A stretch of 64,000 nucleotides of DNA. Source: Pleurodeles waltl (Eukaryota > Chordata > Amphibia > Caudata > Salamandridae). The stretch's first letter is position 1. Every line of letters starts with the position of its first letter. The position numbers and the translations under genes were made by a program. Where the stretch lies: the NCBI RefSeq assembly GCF_031143425.1, contig NC_090446.1:659825717-659889716 (forward strand). Direction: 5' to 3'. Positions 1 through 10,548 of the stretch are shown here, one piece after another. The notes under the pieces are model-generated. The model had not been told where the DNA came from and did no database searches. It worked only from the letters and a program-made list of their open reading frames with translations.

Positions 1-310
1 GACTTGCACCATTTCTGGACGCCCATACGCCATTTTCCCCCTACGCCGGCGCTGCCTGGTGTACGTCGTTTTTTTTAACGCACACCAGACGGCGCCGGCG
101 GCTAACGCCGGCTAACGTCATTCAATAAATACGGCGCCCGCATGGCGCTTCAGAATGGCGTTAGCCGGCGCTAATTTGTTTGACACAAAACTGCGTTGGC
201 GCAGTTTTGCGTCAAAAAGTATAAATATGGGCCTGTATTTTTTAAATTTGCGCCGCTTTTGCATCAAAAATGTTTGCAAATGCGGCGCTAAAAAAGTATA
301 AATATGGGCC
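1..310 (-). mobile_element. End of a non-autonomous TIR element (relative of 30605-32447)
   Basis: The stretch is colinear, in reverse, with the left part of the units at 30605-32447. Both share a block with GGCGCCCGCATGGCGC and the AGTATAAATATGGGCC terminus. The terminus is followed by TTA at 311-313, a possible PIF/Harbinger-type target site. A second internal copy of the terminal motif at 219-234 suggests a nested or duplicated end. No coding capacity is visible and the other end lies outside the window. Confidence 0.7.
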
Positions 311-522
311 TTAGTCTGGTCATGTTTCTTGCCTTAGGGAAATCACTTGACTAATTACAATAGTAACTCTGAAATCACATGCAAACGGTATTTGCACAGC
401 ATTGAAAATCTTGGGTTCTGAACAAAAACAGATTACTCCCTTATTTGTTTCCCGTGCAATTGTTTCAGTTGGCAACTACATGCAATTACATGGTGAAAAC
501 AATGAAAAAGGGAACTACTGTG

Positions 523-845
523 TGCCCTAAAAACAGAACAATAACTTGGTGCAACACACATCCTTGTGACCTAAAGAACAATCAATGACACAGTGCAACA
601 CCAGTCCCTGTGCCATAAAAACTAAACAGTAACCAGGTGCAACACACATCCCTGCACCCTAAAAACTATTCAGTAACCCGCACACCGGCAGCTTAAAAAC
701 TAATCACTAACCAAATGCAAAATCCATCCCTGTGTCTTAAAGACAAATCAATAACCTGATACAAACCCACACCAGTGCTCTAAAAACATAGCATTACCTG
801 GTGCAACACCCATTTCAGCACCCTAAAACGAATCAATAACCCTGT
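523..845. repeat. Degenerate ~43-bp tandem repeat, about 7 units
   Basis: A motif of the type CAGTAACCAGGTGCAACAC followed by CCTAAAAACTA recurs roughly every 42-45 bases (for example at 547, 590, 635 and 798), with weaker units between. Nothing coding was seen. The interval 314-522 before it shows nothing recognisable. Confidence 0.65.
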
Positions 846-863
846 ATATATATAAATATATAC

Positions 864-887
<24 letters not shown>
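846..887. repeat. (TA)n microsatellite
   Basis: Alternating TA/CATA tract immediately before the hairpin element. Confidence 0.95.
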
Positions 888-894
<7 letters not shown>

Positions 895-896
895 CA

Positions 897-1290
897 AACG
901 TTACAGGGACGTTATAGTAAGGTTCAGATTTTACACACACAAAACCATAGAATTTCAGCTGTTATAATTAGAGTTGTCTCAAGAAACTATTCCTCGTGGC
1001 CTAAGGTAACTATAACTTGTGCCCCAGTCATGCACAATTTTCTCATCAATAATTTTATTGTAAATGTTGGAGTGATAATATCAGTGATGCCATAGAAGAT
1101 GTCATCAATTACGTAATATGTGAGGGAATTAGCAGTTCATGGTGAAGGTGTGAGTTATGGTTACCTTGGGGCATGAGTTACAGTTACTTGAGATAACAAT
1201 AGCTATATGTTGTGAATTTCTGTGGTTTTGTGTGTGTAAAATCTGAACCTAACCATAATATCCCTGTAATTGTTTGTGTTTTTCAGTGAA
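897..1290. mobile_element. Hairpin (fold-back) MITE, copy 1
   Basis: Two arms of roughly 130 bp are inverted copies of each other. The left arm carries GGTTCAGATTTTACACACAC and the right arm its complement GTGTGTGTAAAATCTGAACC. The central part contains TGATATTATCACT-like sequence. Related copies lie at 16356-16757 and 24410-24770. It has no ORF, and the transposase family that mobilised it is unknown. Confidence 0.75.
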
Positions 1291-1383
1291 TGTCTTAATT
1301 CTATTTTCTAACTATAACTTCCCTGTAGCTGTTGTTTTTTTTAGTGAATTTCACCTTTTTAAATATAATTGTACTACAATGTG

Positions 1384-2187
1384 TACATGGGTGTTGGTGG
1401 GGCTGTATGGGTGTGTGAGTGGGTGTGTTAGTGGTTATGTGAGTGTGTGAGTGAATAGTTTTGTGGGTCTGTGAGTGTGTGCGTGAGTGGGGACGTGGGT
1501 CTGTGACTGGGTGTGGTAGTGTCTTTGTGGTTCTGTGAGTGGGTGTGTGAATGTGTGTGTGAGTGTGTGTGTGAGTGTCTGTGTGGGTCTTTGAGTGGTT
1601 GTGGTAGAGGCTTTGTGGGTCTGTGAATGGGTGTGTGAGTCTGTGAATTGGTATGTGAGTGGGTGTGTGAAGGGCTGGTGAGTGTGTGAGGTATTGCGGT
1701 AGTGGTTTTGTGGCTCTGTGAGTGTGTGAATGAGTGTGTGAGTGGGTGTGTGAGTGTGTGAATGGGTGTGTGAGTACGGGTGTGAGTGGGTGTGTGAGTG
1801 ACTGTGTGGGTCTGTGAGTGAATGTCATAGTGGTTTTGTGGGTCTGTGGGTGGGTATGTGAGTGTGTGACTGGGTGTCAGTGCGTGTGTGAGGGGCTGGG
1901 TGGACTTGTTGGTGGGTGTGGTAATGATTTTTGTGGGTCTGTGAGTGGTGTGTGAGTAGCTGTACTGGTGTGTGAGTGGTTGTGTGGGTGTGTAAATGGC
2001 TACATGAGTGTGTGAGTGAGTGTGTGAGTGGCTTTGTGGGTCTGTGACTGGGTATGTGAGTGAGTTTGTGGGTCTATGAGTGGGTGTGTGAGTGGCTGTA
2101 TGGGTGAGTTAGTTGGTATGTGATTGGTGTTGTGTTTGTATAAGTGGTTGTGTGAGTTTGTGAGTTGGTGTGTGAGAGCTGTGTGGG
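1384..2187. repeat. TG-rich minisatellite (GTGTGTGAGTGGGTG-like)
   Basis: Long degenerate array of GTGTGTGAGTGG / GTGGGTCTGTGAGTG units. The array resumes at 4188-4280, so the LTR between was inserted into it. The His/Thr-rich reading frame on the minus strand (1301-1828) is a by-product of the repeat and is not a gene. Confidence 0.9.
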
Positions 2188-4187
2188 TGTCAGAAAGCCA
2201 TCTTTTTTGCCATGATCACCCCCATTTCTTTGATTGAGGCTGGTGGTTAATGACTCTGACTGTACCCTGGCTCTGCTAACCAGGTCCAGTGCCCTATTTA
2301 AAAGGTATATGATAATTAGTCCCTAGTATATGGTAAGGCATGTAGGTCTAGGGACCCCAGTGGACTTCAGGCACTTAAGGGTGCACTGCTCTGTGTCTGC
2401 TGCCATTTAAAGGCTGCTTGTAAAATAAAAATGAAGCCCAAAATCGATTTTAGAATTAAAAGGCCTTCCAAAGTCTCAAACTACCTTATTTTTACACATA
2501 GGCCACCCTAATGTCTGCCCTTAGGTGCCCAATGGGTAGGGTGCATTGCAATTATAAACAGGGACATTATAAAAGATGTATACCCCGGTGAGGGAAAAAG
2601 TGCCAATTTCATTTTCCCCATTGTAGCACATTAGCTCCATTAGCTAACATGGGACGACTTTATTTAACAGTAATAAAGTCTATCTTTTGATAGGAATGAA
2701 CTAAAAATGGGATTCAAAGTGCCAAAATAATTGTTAAGATAAATCCAAAAACTTGCCAGGGTTGGTGTCATCATAACTATTATAAGGAAAGCGTTTTAGA
2801 ACTCTTTTCTAAAGTTACTTAAAACCAGCCCTGTTGCAGCTTCCCCTGATTAGTCAGCCTTTGACAGGCTGGCTAGGCTGCTCTAAGGAGGTGTGAAGTA
2901 GCCTGGGCTGCAACAATGGGGCCATCCAGTGGGAGGGGATCTGCAGCAGCAGATGCCAGGACATGAAGGGGACTGGGTAGCCAAACTGGTCTTCAAAGGG
3001 AGAAGGACAGATAAAACAGGACTCAGACCCTACCTTACTTCCTGCAAACAACCTGGATATAAGTGGTAGAGCTGCCCACCAACTCAGATACCTCATGGAA
3101 GAAATCAGAAGAAGAAGGACTGCCCTGCTGAACCCCTGGTCTGCAACAAGAAGGACTGTGCTCCTAAGGACTACACCTGCTGCACACTCTGGGTTTCACT
3201 GCAACGAGGACTTGGCCTTACTTCAAAGATCCAGGAGTGTATTCCCTGTAAGCAATAGGTACAAAGGAGCTACAAAGAGTCCCCTGCATCAACTCCTGAA
3301 AGAACAGATCAGATGACCATCATTAAGTGGGCTTTAAAGGATTTTGACCAGATGACTTGTGTGAATTGTAGTTCCAACTCTCCAAGGAGTAACTCACAGC
3401 TAGAGATGTGACCATTCAAGACTCAAAAAAGACCCTCTAGAAGAAGATCCAAAAGTTTAGAGACATTTGGAGAAATTTTGTGAAAAATCTTCATAAGTGG
3501 ACTGACCTGTCAATGACTGGCATGCCGGCGACATCGAACCATGACTCGGTCTTAAATTCAGGCCCATCCTACTGAGAACTAGGGAGCTCTACCCATCAAT
3601 GACAAGAACCAATACTTCCAGCATTTCACTGAGCCCTCTCACTGAACTAATCTTATGACTTGCAACCAAGCCTTCTGAGAAGCCTTGCCTGATGTCGAAG
3701 AAAAAAAATAAAAAAATGTTGCTATGTGCAAAGGTGAAAATTTGACCGAGGACTACCATTCAGTGTGTCTGAATTGGGCTCCATCGCAGTAAGCCTCCTA
3801 CTTTGACTTTGACCTGGACAGGTGCAACCAGATGACCACGGTTGGTGCTTTTCATTTTTAGGAACCAGAAAGCACCTTATTTAATCTTTAAATATACATA
3901 TCTCTGGTTCCCTATGTTGGATTTTTGTTGTTTTGGTTCATTTTAAAGATACAAATATTTCCCATTTTTATAAATTGGAGTTACATTTTTATTGTGTATT
4001 TGGTTTTACTTATTTACTGTTTTGTTGATATTACATTCTTTATACACTTGTCTCCTAAGTTAAGCCTGGCTGCTCATGAACCAATCTTCCAAGAGTGAAG
4101 CAAGGGTTAACTTATTGAGACCTTAACTGGACCTTATGTGTGATTGTGGTGTTATTTCTATATGTAAGTACCTACCACTTTCCAACA
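2188..4187 (+). mobile_element. Solo LTR (about 2.0 kb), copy A
   Basis: The segment starts TGTCAG and ends CCAACA, the TG...CA form of an LTR, and interrupts the TG minisatellite. The flanking five bases are GTGGG (2183-2187) and TTGGG (4188-4192), a 4/5 match to a target duplication. A reverse-oriented relative with long similarity lies at 42597-45190, showing it is a dispersed repeat. No coding domain lies inside. The superfamily is not proven; its layout resembles the Gmr1-like LTR ending at 32760. Confidence 0.65.
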
Positions 4188-4280
4188 TTGGGTCTGTGAC
4201 TGGGTGTGTCAGTGACTGTGTGGATGTTTAAGTGGGTATATGAGTGTGTGAGTATGTATGTGGGTCTGTGAGTGGGTGTA
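4188..4280. repeat. Continuation of the TG-rich minisatellite
   Basis: Same GGGTCTGTGAGTGGG units as at 1384-2187, on the far side of the solo LTR. Confidence 0.85.
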
Positions 4281-5693
4281 AAGGTTTTGTTTTAAATTGG
4301 AGTTTAGATCCACTCAAATCAACCCAAATCTGTGAGAATGTGCAGATCCACCCACATCCGTGAGGAACCTGGTGGATCTGCAGATCCTCATGTGCTGAAA
4401 GAAAAACATTTTTGGGCAATTTCTTGACCATGTGTTGTCCCTCACAAACCCCTCCAGCAGTCCCATGGGGTCAGGATACCTCTACCATGACCCCATATAT
4501 CAGTTGTGAATTTTATTTTCCCTGCTTGGAACCGAGTCCCAGCCCGAACAACAGGCGGACACAACTTTCCTCTCAGGTTGCAGCCAGATAATCATGGCAT
4601 TGCTGTTGGTGTGTTGATCAACAAATCCACCCAGATTTAATTCAATATTTTCCATGAGGAGGTGGTGGTCCCAGTGAGGTGTGTGTGTGGGGTGGGGTCT
4701 GTGCAGCTGCCCACTTGTTATTCACTATTAACCTCGCGGAGGCGGCAGTCCACAGGGCTGCAGCCGGAGCACACAAGTCCCCCAAGTATACTGAAAACAG
4801 CTCCAGGAAGGTGGCAGACCCCAGGGCACGCAGGTACACCAGGACCATTTGCCATTGGGAGGTGGAGGCCCCAGGGCATGGGGGGCGTGCACCCCTCCCA
4901 CCTACCAGTAAGCTAAAGCCCCGGGGAGGTGGAGGTCCCTGAGGTTTACATAAGCACAGGAGGGGAGCCTGTGCACCCTCTCCTTTATGTTTACATGCCC
5001 CTAGGGCCAGGCCCTCCAGGAGGCTTTAATAAAATAAGGGTGGCAGACTGCACTTGTTTTTTTAAAACAAGTTTTACCATGGATTTGCAACACTGTTGCC
5101 ATTTGTTGTAAAAAAAAAATGTAAATAGCTTTTTTTGCCCTGGAGGGTCCCTTTGGGACCCCAGCACCACAGCTAAGGGTTCAGGACATACCTACACTGC
5201 AACCTTTTCTTATTTTTTATCTTTTTTTCTCGGACTCTACTGAAGCCGAGTCCCAAGGTAGCTGCCAGCACTTCCTTTTTGAAGCGTTTGTAGCCAGTCA
5301 GATCTCAGCACAAGATCAAGAGGGTTTGTGGAGACTTCGCGTCCCTATAAAAAGAAATTAGGTTTTTTCTTTAATATTTCAAGAACTGCTGAACAGATTT
5401 ACACCAAATTAAAAAAGGTCACTTTCTGGACCAAGAGAGAGCTTTCTGCCAAATTTGGTGAGAATCTTCCAGTGGTTTGATCACTATTCCTGTTCGAAAT
5501 CTCTATGGAAAGTAACATGGAGAAAACACGTTTTGGGATCCCCCCTTTTCTGGACCCCCAACTTGACAGACTTTTCAGACAGCGGCTGATGTGTCATATT
5601 TTTGGGGCAATTTTCGTGGAGATTCGGCAACCGGCACCAAAAATATAGGTAAGCAAAAAAAAAATGCTTTTTCTATAGAAAGTAGGTCCTAAC
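4281..5693 (+). repeat. Half of a fold-back repeat family (full copy at 15335-17955)
   Basis: Its last 400 bases match the right arm of 15335-17955. Both carry CTTTCTGGACCA, CACCAAA-ATAT and a terminal TTCTATAGAAAGTAGGTCCTAAC-like end. Upstream sequence carries the same GAGGTGGTGG / CCCAGGGCC phrases as that arm. No ORF is supported, although short frames at 4642-5111 are open by chance. Confidence 0.55.
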
Positions 5694-5697
5694 AGAA

Positions 5698-6018
5698 TGT
5701 CAGTTTCTCAGTACATGTGGTTCCCTCTTCTGACACTAGCACCTTTCTCGAGAATAGAGGCACTTCGGGTGTGTAAATGGAGGTTGTTGTCTCTGTAAAA
5801 AGCCGGCATACCCTTTGTTGGTGCACAACAGAAGCCAGCAGTTTGTAAGAAGACATTTTGCCGCAGAGTCCCCTGCTATTGGAGGAGTAGCAGTACTGGT
5901 TTGAGGAGAACAGGAGTCGGAGAGTTGGAGGACACACGGCGGACCAAGCCCCTCTCCAGATAAAACTGCACAGCAAACCTAGTGGAAAAGGGGGAACCCA
6001 CGTGCTGAGAAACTGACA
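5698..6018. mobile_element. Small element with ~28-bp terminal inverted repeats
   Basis: The left end TGTCAGTTTCTCAG at 5698 is matched in reverse by CTGAGAAACTGACA ending at 6018, with similarity continuing through the ACATGTGGTTCCC / GGGAACCCACGT pair. The sequence between is not inverted. No clear target duplication was seen, so this could instead be terminal structure of the Penelope-like element that follows. Confidence 0.45.
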
Positions 6019-6489
6019 GTTTTGTGCACCACAGGACATTTGACATCAGTGGTGGAATATAGAAAATGTGGAAATAGTCATCTGCGGTGCTCTATGCACA
6101 GCATTTTAGTAGCAATCTTTGATCAAACACAATATCAGTTCTGATTCCACTGTGTACATACACAGGGATGAGTTTAAGTGTGGGAGCATTGAATAAAGAG
6201 CTTTAGCAATAAATATATAAATTGAAGATGATGATATAGCACCTTGAGAACACGATGCAGGAGGAGCAGCAGCAGTCAGTGGCAATGATATATCCGTACA
6301 AATTGAAATATTTAGAGAAATTGAAAAGATTCAAGATTTCTAAACGGTGGGGAACAAATCACTGCAATGATATTTGAAAGTAGGAAGAGTCCACGGGGTC
6401 TGAGAATCCTGGTGGCACTTAGCTATGAGAACCCCAATCCTGATATGCTGAAAGAATAGACAGAGAACAGCAATGAATCATCAAGACAG

Positions 6490-6786
6490 ATGATGGGCAT
6501 TTTGATTAAAAATGCTGAAATAGACAGAAAGAAAATCATAGAGGTAATTGAATATATCCAGTCTGAATTAACTAAGGAGAAGGATCAGGAGGGCAATGAG
6601 AAATTTACCAGTGAGCTTAAAGCATGTTTGACAAAATTGGAAGATTCAATTAAGGCGAGGAAAGCACTGAAATTCAAGAGAGAAAAAATAGACCAGGAAC
6701 ACGGGCAAATATTTACATTTGTGAAGAAATTGAATAACTTACATCATCAGTGCATGTCTGAAATTTGTATTTGTGTGCATTTGTAA
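6490..6786 (+). pseudogene. Penelope-like element, N-terminal fragment
   Basis: A 98-residue open stretch rich in Lys, Glu and Ile, with a coiled-coil-like pattern (for example IDRKKIIEVIEYIQSEL and KFKREKIDQEHGQIFTF). It lies upstream of, and in the same orientation as, the reverse transcriptase pieces. It breaks off where the reversed LINE fragment starts. Assignment depends on position and on similarity of style to Penelope N-terminal regions, not on a catalytic motif. Confidence 0.5.
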
Positions 6787-7330
6787 AGCGCATTTCTGCG
6801 GTAGCATCAAATCGCTAAGCAGAGAGAGAGGCAAGTGAAAGCAGAGCGAGAGGAGATGCCACAAGCAACTTCTCAGGGTCAAGTTACAGTGCAAAGAGCT
6901 ATGTTTTCTACTGTTTCAGGAAAGACATGAAAGATTTCACTTTCCTGATATGGGGGAGAGTATTCCATAGCTTAGCTGCTGCCAACGAAAAGACCCTGTC
7001 ACCCCATGTGGATTCCCTGCAAGAGGGTACTGAGGCCAGATGGAGACTGGTGGATTTTAAGTAGCGGCTAGGCCCATACCATCTTAAAGTGGAACAAAGG
7101 TATTTGGAGCCCTGGGAGTGTAAAGCCTTATAAGTAATACAGAGAGCTTTAAAGAAAATAAGCTTTCCCACAGGCAACCAATGCAGCCGCCTAAGACTCT
7201 CACTGGCAGGTGCCGCCCAAGGGTGTTCTGTATAAGCTGCAGTTTATGAAGATAACCTTGATTGATATTCAGCATTAAAGCATTGCAGTAATCCAGTCTA
7301 AATATGACCAGAGCAAGAATCACAGAAAGA
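6766..7330 (-). pseudogene. 3' end of a non-LTR retrotransposon (LINE) ORF2
   Basis: Read on the minus strand, the frames 7323-7084 and 7177-6908 give the end of a LINE reverse transcriptase. FRLDYCNALMLNINQGYLHK and KLQLIQNTL correspond to the conserved RLDYCN...KLQ.VQN region. LIFFKALCITYKALH and GDRVFSLAAAKLWNTLP correspond to the C-terminal tail shared by CR1/L2-type ORF2 proteins. A frameshift near 7100-7180 separates the two frames. The 3' end near 6766 carries AGCGCTTTAC-like sequence (as GTAAAGCGC on the plus strand), typical of such elements. It is 5'-truncated, as is usual for LINE insertions, and sits inside the Penelope-like element, so it is younger than it. Confidence 0.7.
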
Positions 7331-7874
7331 ATTTTTATTTAAAAGGAAAGGAACAGAGTAGGTGAAGATCAACTATATAAGCACAGCAGTGTCCCCAGTT
7401 CCAAGGTAGATACAGATTTGGAAGATTCTGGGCAGCCAATGTAGGTGAGTGTTTCCTCCATAGTAGACAAGCTTGATTGTTTAAGGCAAGACCATAGGTT
7501 CTACCTGCAGCCATTGGATCCACAAAAACCACAAAGAAGAAATAGAAAAGAAAGAGAAACATAATGGGTCCCACAAGAAAGAATAAAACAATGGGAAGGG
7601 AGCCGCATGGGGAAAGAAACAGCAACTATAAGGGACAACACAATCATAAATTTGACTAACATTCAACTATCCTTTGAGGACGAGAGAGTGCCCCAATAGG
7701 ACTACCTTTTTGCCCCCCGCAGGGTATAAAATACTGGCAAATCAGAATTGATCTATATAAATTTATATGAACAATGAAATTGAAAAAACTTTTATTATTG
7801 CAGCCCAAAAAAAAAGAAAGAGGTGTTACCAATAAAACACTGAACCAGGCAACCTACGAGTTACAGACAAGGAT

Positions 7875-8216
7875 ATGATGATGGTTTTGCAGGAGCTTGG
7901 AAATGAAAACCTAGGGTTTTATGAAACAATCACTCCGTATACAGTCAGCATGGATCAAAACATAGACACCTATGGTGAAGCAGACACAATTTTTAAGCTA
8001 AAGTCTAATTTGTTATCACCTATGCCAAGGGATGCATTAGACACCTTCAGCAAATTAGTAGTTGAGGAACTTAAGAAACTGTATATTGAGGTAAACAGAA
8101 GTCTCAATAAAGGAAGTATTGACAAAGAATATCGCTTCTTGATGGAAAAGTTAAGAACAGATATTGATTTTATCATCAGGAACTCAGAAAAAGGGGAGGT
8201 CAATTTAGTTTTGTGA
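7875..8216 (+). pseudogene. Penelope-like element, region before the RT
   Basis: An open stretch of 113 residues, Glu/Lys/Asn rich, ending in TGA at 8214-8216. The next frame starts 15 bases later with KYMWEAYRQVNDLACY-like sequence, so the TGA is most simply a single disabling stop or shift in one protein. 7331-7874 gives the same low-complexity polar composition, broken by several stops, and appears to be the same protein further upstream. Confidence 0.5.
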
Positions 8217-8231
8217 CCTAAAGAAAAATAC

Positions 8232-9200
8232 ATGTGGGAAGCATATAGACAAGTAAATGACTTAGCATGTTACAGTAGAGTGTCTCCAACCATTATGAAA
8301 AATGTGCATAAAGAATTCAATTTACAGTTGGTTGATTGGTTTGACTCAGGCCTGATAAGTCACAAAAAAGTCGGGTTTCTTAAGGTTGAGCATCAGAGAA
8401 CGCCTATTTCGTATTTAAATCCAAAAATTCATAGAGACAAAGACAACCCTCCAGGGCGTCCAATCATTTCTGCTATTGGTAGTGACTTTGAGAATACTTC
8501 AAAATATGTAGATTTCCTCCTGAGTGATTATGTAAAATAAATTGCCCTCATACATACAAGATACCAGAGATTTCCTTAGAAAGATCTATGGCATACCCTG
8601 GGAGCTGGATTACTTGATGATCACTGCAAATGTAACAGCTTTGTATACCAGCATACAACATTCAGACAGCCTTAGAGCTGTGAGGCATTTCTTAAGAGCT
8701 AGACCTATTAAGCTTTGAAAACACACACAAATGATACAGAGATGCCTTGAGTGCAATTTCTTTTTGTTCAATAATGAGTTGTTTCATCAACAGCACTGCA
8801 ATGGGCACCTGCTTCACCACCAGCTATGCCAATTCTCATATGGGCTGTTGGGAGAAGCATGTGATCCAGATTGAATACCAGATGGGGTGGGCAGAGTATG
8901 TTGTACATAGGAGTCGCTATATAGACCTCCCTTCTCTTGATATGGAAAGGAACAGAAATCAGTGGCGGGGAATTCCTTGATAAGATCAACAACAACTATC
9001 TCAATTTAAAGTTCACCAGTACGATCAGTTGCTCAGAGGTGAATTCCTTAGACTTTACTGTATATGTAAGGAACAATAGAATACAGTCTAAATTGTTTAG
9101 GAAACCTATCTCTGACAAATCAGTTTTACATGCTTCAAGTTTTCATACTCATATCTTGGTATGTGGCATTCCATATGGCGAAAGTTTTGAGAATTAATCG
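8232..9200 (+). pseudogene. Penelope-like reverse transcriptase, frame-shifted
   Basis: The RT motifs appear in order across three frames. PPGRPIISAIGS (about 8446-8490) is the early RT motif. TANVTALYTSI (about 8623-8657) is the first catalytic motif, normally an Asp-Val-Thr run, with Asn in place of Asp. STAMGTCFTTSYAN-HMG (about 8795-8850) matches the Penelope GTAMG...YAN block. A disrupted Tyr-Ile-Asp catalytic box lies near 8918. LDFTVYVRNN and KLFRKPISDKSVLHASSFH (about 9040-9145) form the thumb side. At least three frameshifts and several stops make it non-functional. Confidence 0.75.
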
Positions 9201-9427
9201 AAATTGCAGTGAGGCTGCAGAAGAAGACAAAGCCTTAGAAGAGTTAACAAATATATTTCTGGATAGAGGGTATCCGAAAACAAATATTGAGGAATCTAAA
9301 AGAAGACCAAGAATGAAATCCAGCAGAGAAAAAAGATTAGATGGACTCCCATTTCAGATGAATCACTACATGTAGTAGACAGGAAGGTACAATAAGATTG
9401 ATTCTATAGAAATATTGGCACCTAATC

Positions 9428-9652
9428 ATGAACAATCCAGTCTTGGGGAAGGTAGCACCATGTAGACCAGTGATAACATTCAGAAAGGCAAGATCAATGC
9501 ATCAAGAATTAGTTAAAAGCAGCCCTGAAGTAACCAAGCAAATTAAGACCATTTGGCTGAATAATCAGAAGGGTTCAGTAAATGTGGGAGGTGTAAGGCA
9601 TGCCATGGGGGTTAACATTTCATCATTTAAGACTTCTTTACCAAAAAAGTAA
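9428..9652 (+). pseudogene. Penelope-like C-terminal linker with Cys cluster
   Basis: RPVITFRKARSMHQELVKS (about 9463-9520) is the conserved ITF.KA...L..S region after the RT. One frame over, at about 9571-9603, a FSKCGRCKAC motif gives the Cys-X2-Cys-X2-Cys cluster that precedes the GIY-YIG nuclease in Penelope-like proteins. The nuclease itself is absent because sequence changes to Harbinger copy A within about 60 bases. Confidence 0.65.
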
Positions 9653-9689
9653 TCCAATATCTGGCACTTATTATTGTGAAACTGACCTT

Positions 9690-10420
9690 GCACATTTTGC
9701 CAATACTGCATCCTGAGGGCCCGACAGGAGTAGCAGGAGGACTGGACTCTGGTAGGTCAACTCCTTACTACTTTATCCCCCCTACCTGCATGCCATCACA
9801 AACTCCTACCCCTACCCTCACCCCATCACTCCACCACCTCACATACACCCCACCATCACAACCCACCCATCCCAATACCAAGCCCTGCATGCAACACCAA
9901 TGCTTGGATGCCTATCACAGACCTGCATGGACACCCATCACCACAGCATGCACACTAGTGACAATCACTTAGCCAAACCAATCACACCTCACACAAGCCA
10001 AAGCTGCCTTTCTAATAACAACCATAGAGGAAAACATATCCATGCACAAGATGGCACACGCAGATACAATAACACTGCATTTACATCCCCACAGGACCCC
10101 CACTCAACGTCACTGGAGAGGAGGTGCCAGCCACATGCAGTACCCCCCAGAAGAGGCCTACAGTGATGACAACAGCTCTGCATGCCTGGATCACGATGAC
10201 CAACCTGGCCCATCAGGGACCTCTGGACAGTAGGTGACCCAGGCACAGTCCCAACCCACCACAGAGCCTCCCCCCTCAGGAAACACCACCACAGCACCCA
10301 GCCAGTGAGCCCATCCCTCTGTCCCCAGGACATGTCAATCAGCAGTGTGTCCACCACTACAGGGACCCCAGGCAACCCCACAAACACAGGACAATCAGGG
10401 ACCAATGGGGATGTACGCCA
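9690..10420 (+). pseudogene. Myb-1 (Harbinger Myb/SANT-like protein), 3' part only, copy A
   Basis: 9690-9751 matches the end of Myb-1 exon 1 in copy C (ILHPEG...GGLDSG) and stops at a GTAGGT donor where copy C has GTAAGT. After an intron, an acceptor CCCCACAG at 10087-10094 starts exon 2 at 10095. This shares the EEAYSDD...DQPGPSGTSGQ segment with copy C, in a shifted frame. The SANT domain has been lost by left truncation and the C-terminal coiled coil by the internal deletion that also removed the transposase. Confidence 0.65.
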
Positions 10421-10429
10421 GCAGTGACG

Positions 10430-10548
10430 GTACGAATCGCCACAGACGTGACTGCCATTTTCTATCTGTTCACTCACTTGCTACCTGACCTTCAACAGGA
10501 GAGGACCTACACTGCAAGTGCTGCTGTGACCTTTATCTGGAAACGACA
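10430..10548 (+). promoter_or_regulatory. Myb-2 upstream region, copy A
   Basis: The region carries GACTGCCATTTTCTATCTG, matching copies C and E, and then GAGGACCTACACTGCAAGTG just before the ATG at 10549. The GCCATTTT core resembles a YY1 site in the initiator-proximal position. Promoter activity is inferred from conservation between copies and position. Confidence 0.45.

Larger units (their letters stand above)
6019..9665 (+). mobile_element. Penelope-like element, decayed and 3'-truncated
   Basis: A chain of frame-shifted ORFs on the plus strand follows the order of a Penelope-like protein: charged helical N-terminal region (about 6490-6760), further N-terminal region (7720-8216), reverse transcriptase (about 8232-9200), then a Cys-rich linker (about 9571-9603). 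It is interrupted at 6766-7330 by a reversed LINE end and stops near 9665, where Harbinger copy A begins. The GIY-YIG nuclease that normally closes the protein was not found, presumably lost to truncation. 6019-6489 shows nothing else recognisable. Confidence 0.7.

Noticed and set aside
1301..1828. 175-residue minus-strand ORF rich in His and Thr
   Set aside because: It is the translation of the TG minisatellite complement; composition and periodicity follow the repeat and there is no conserved domain or start context.
5689..6039. 116-residue minus-strand ORF spanning the small TIR element
   Set aside because: It runs through both inverted ends and has no recognisable domain, so the non-coding TIR explanation is preferred.
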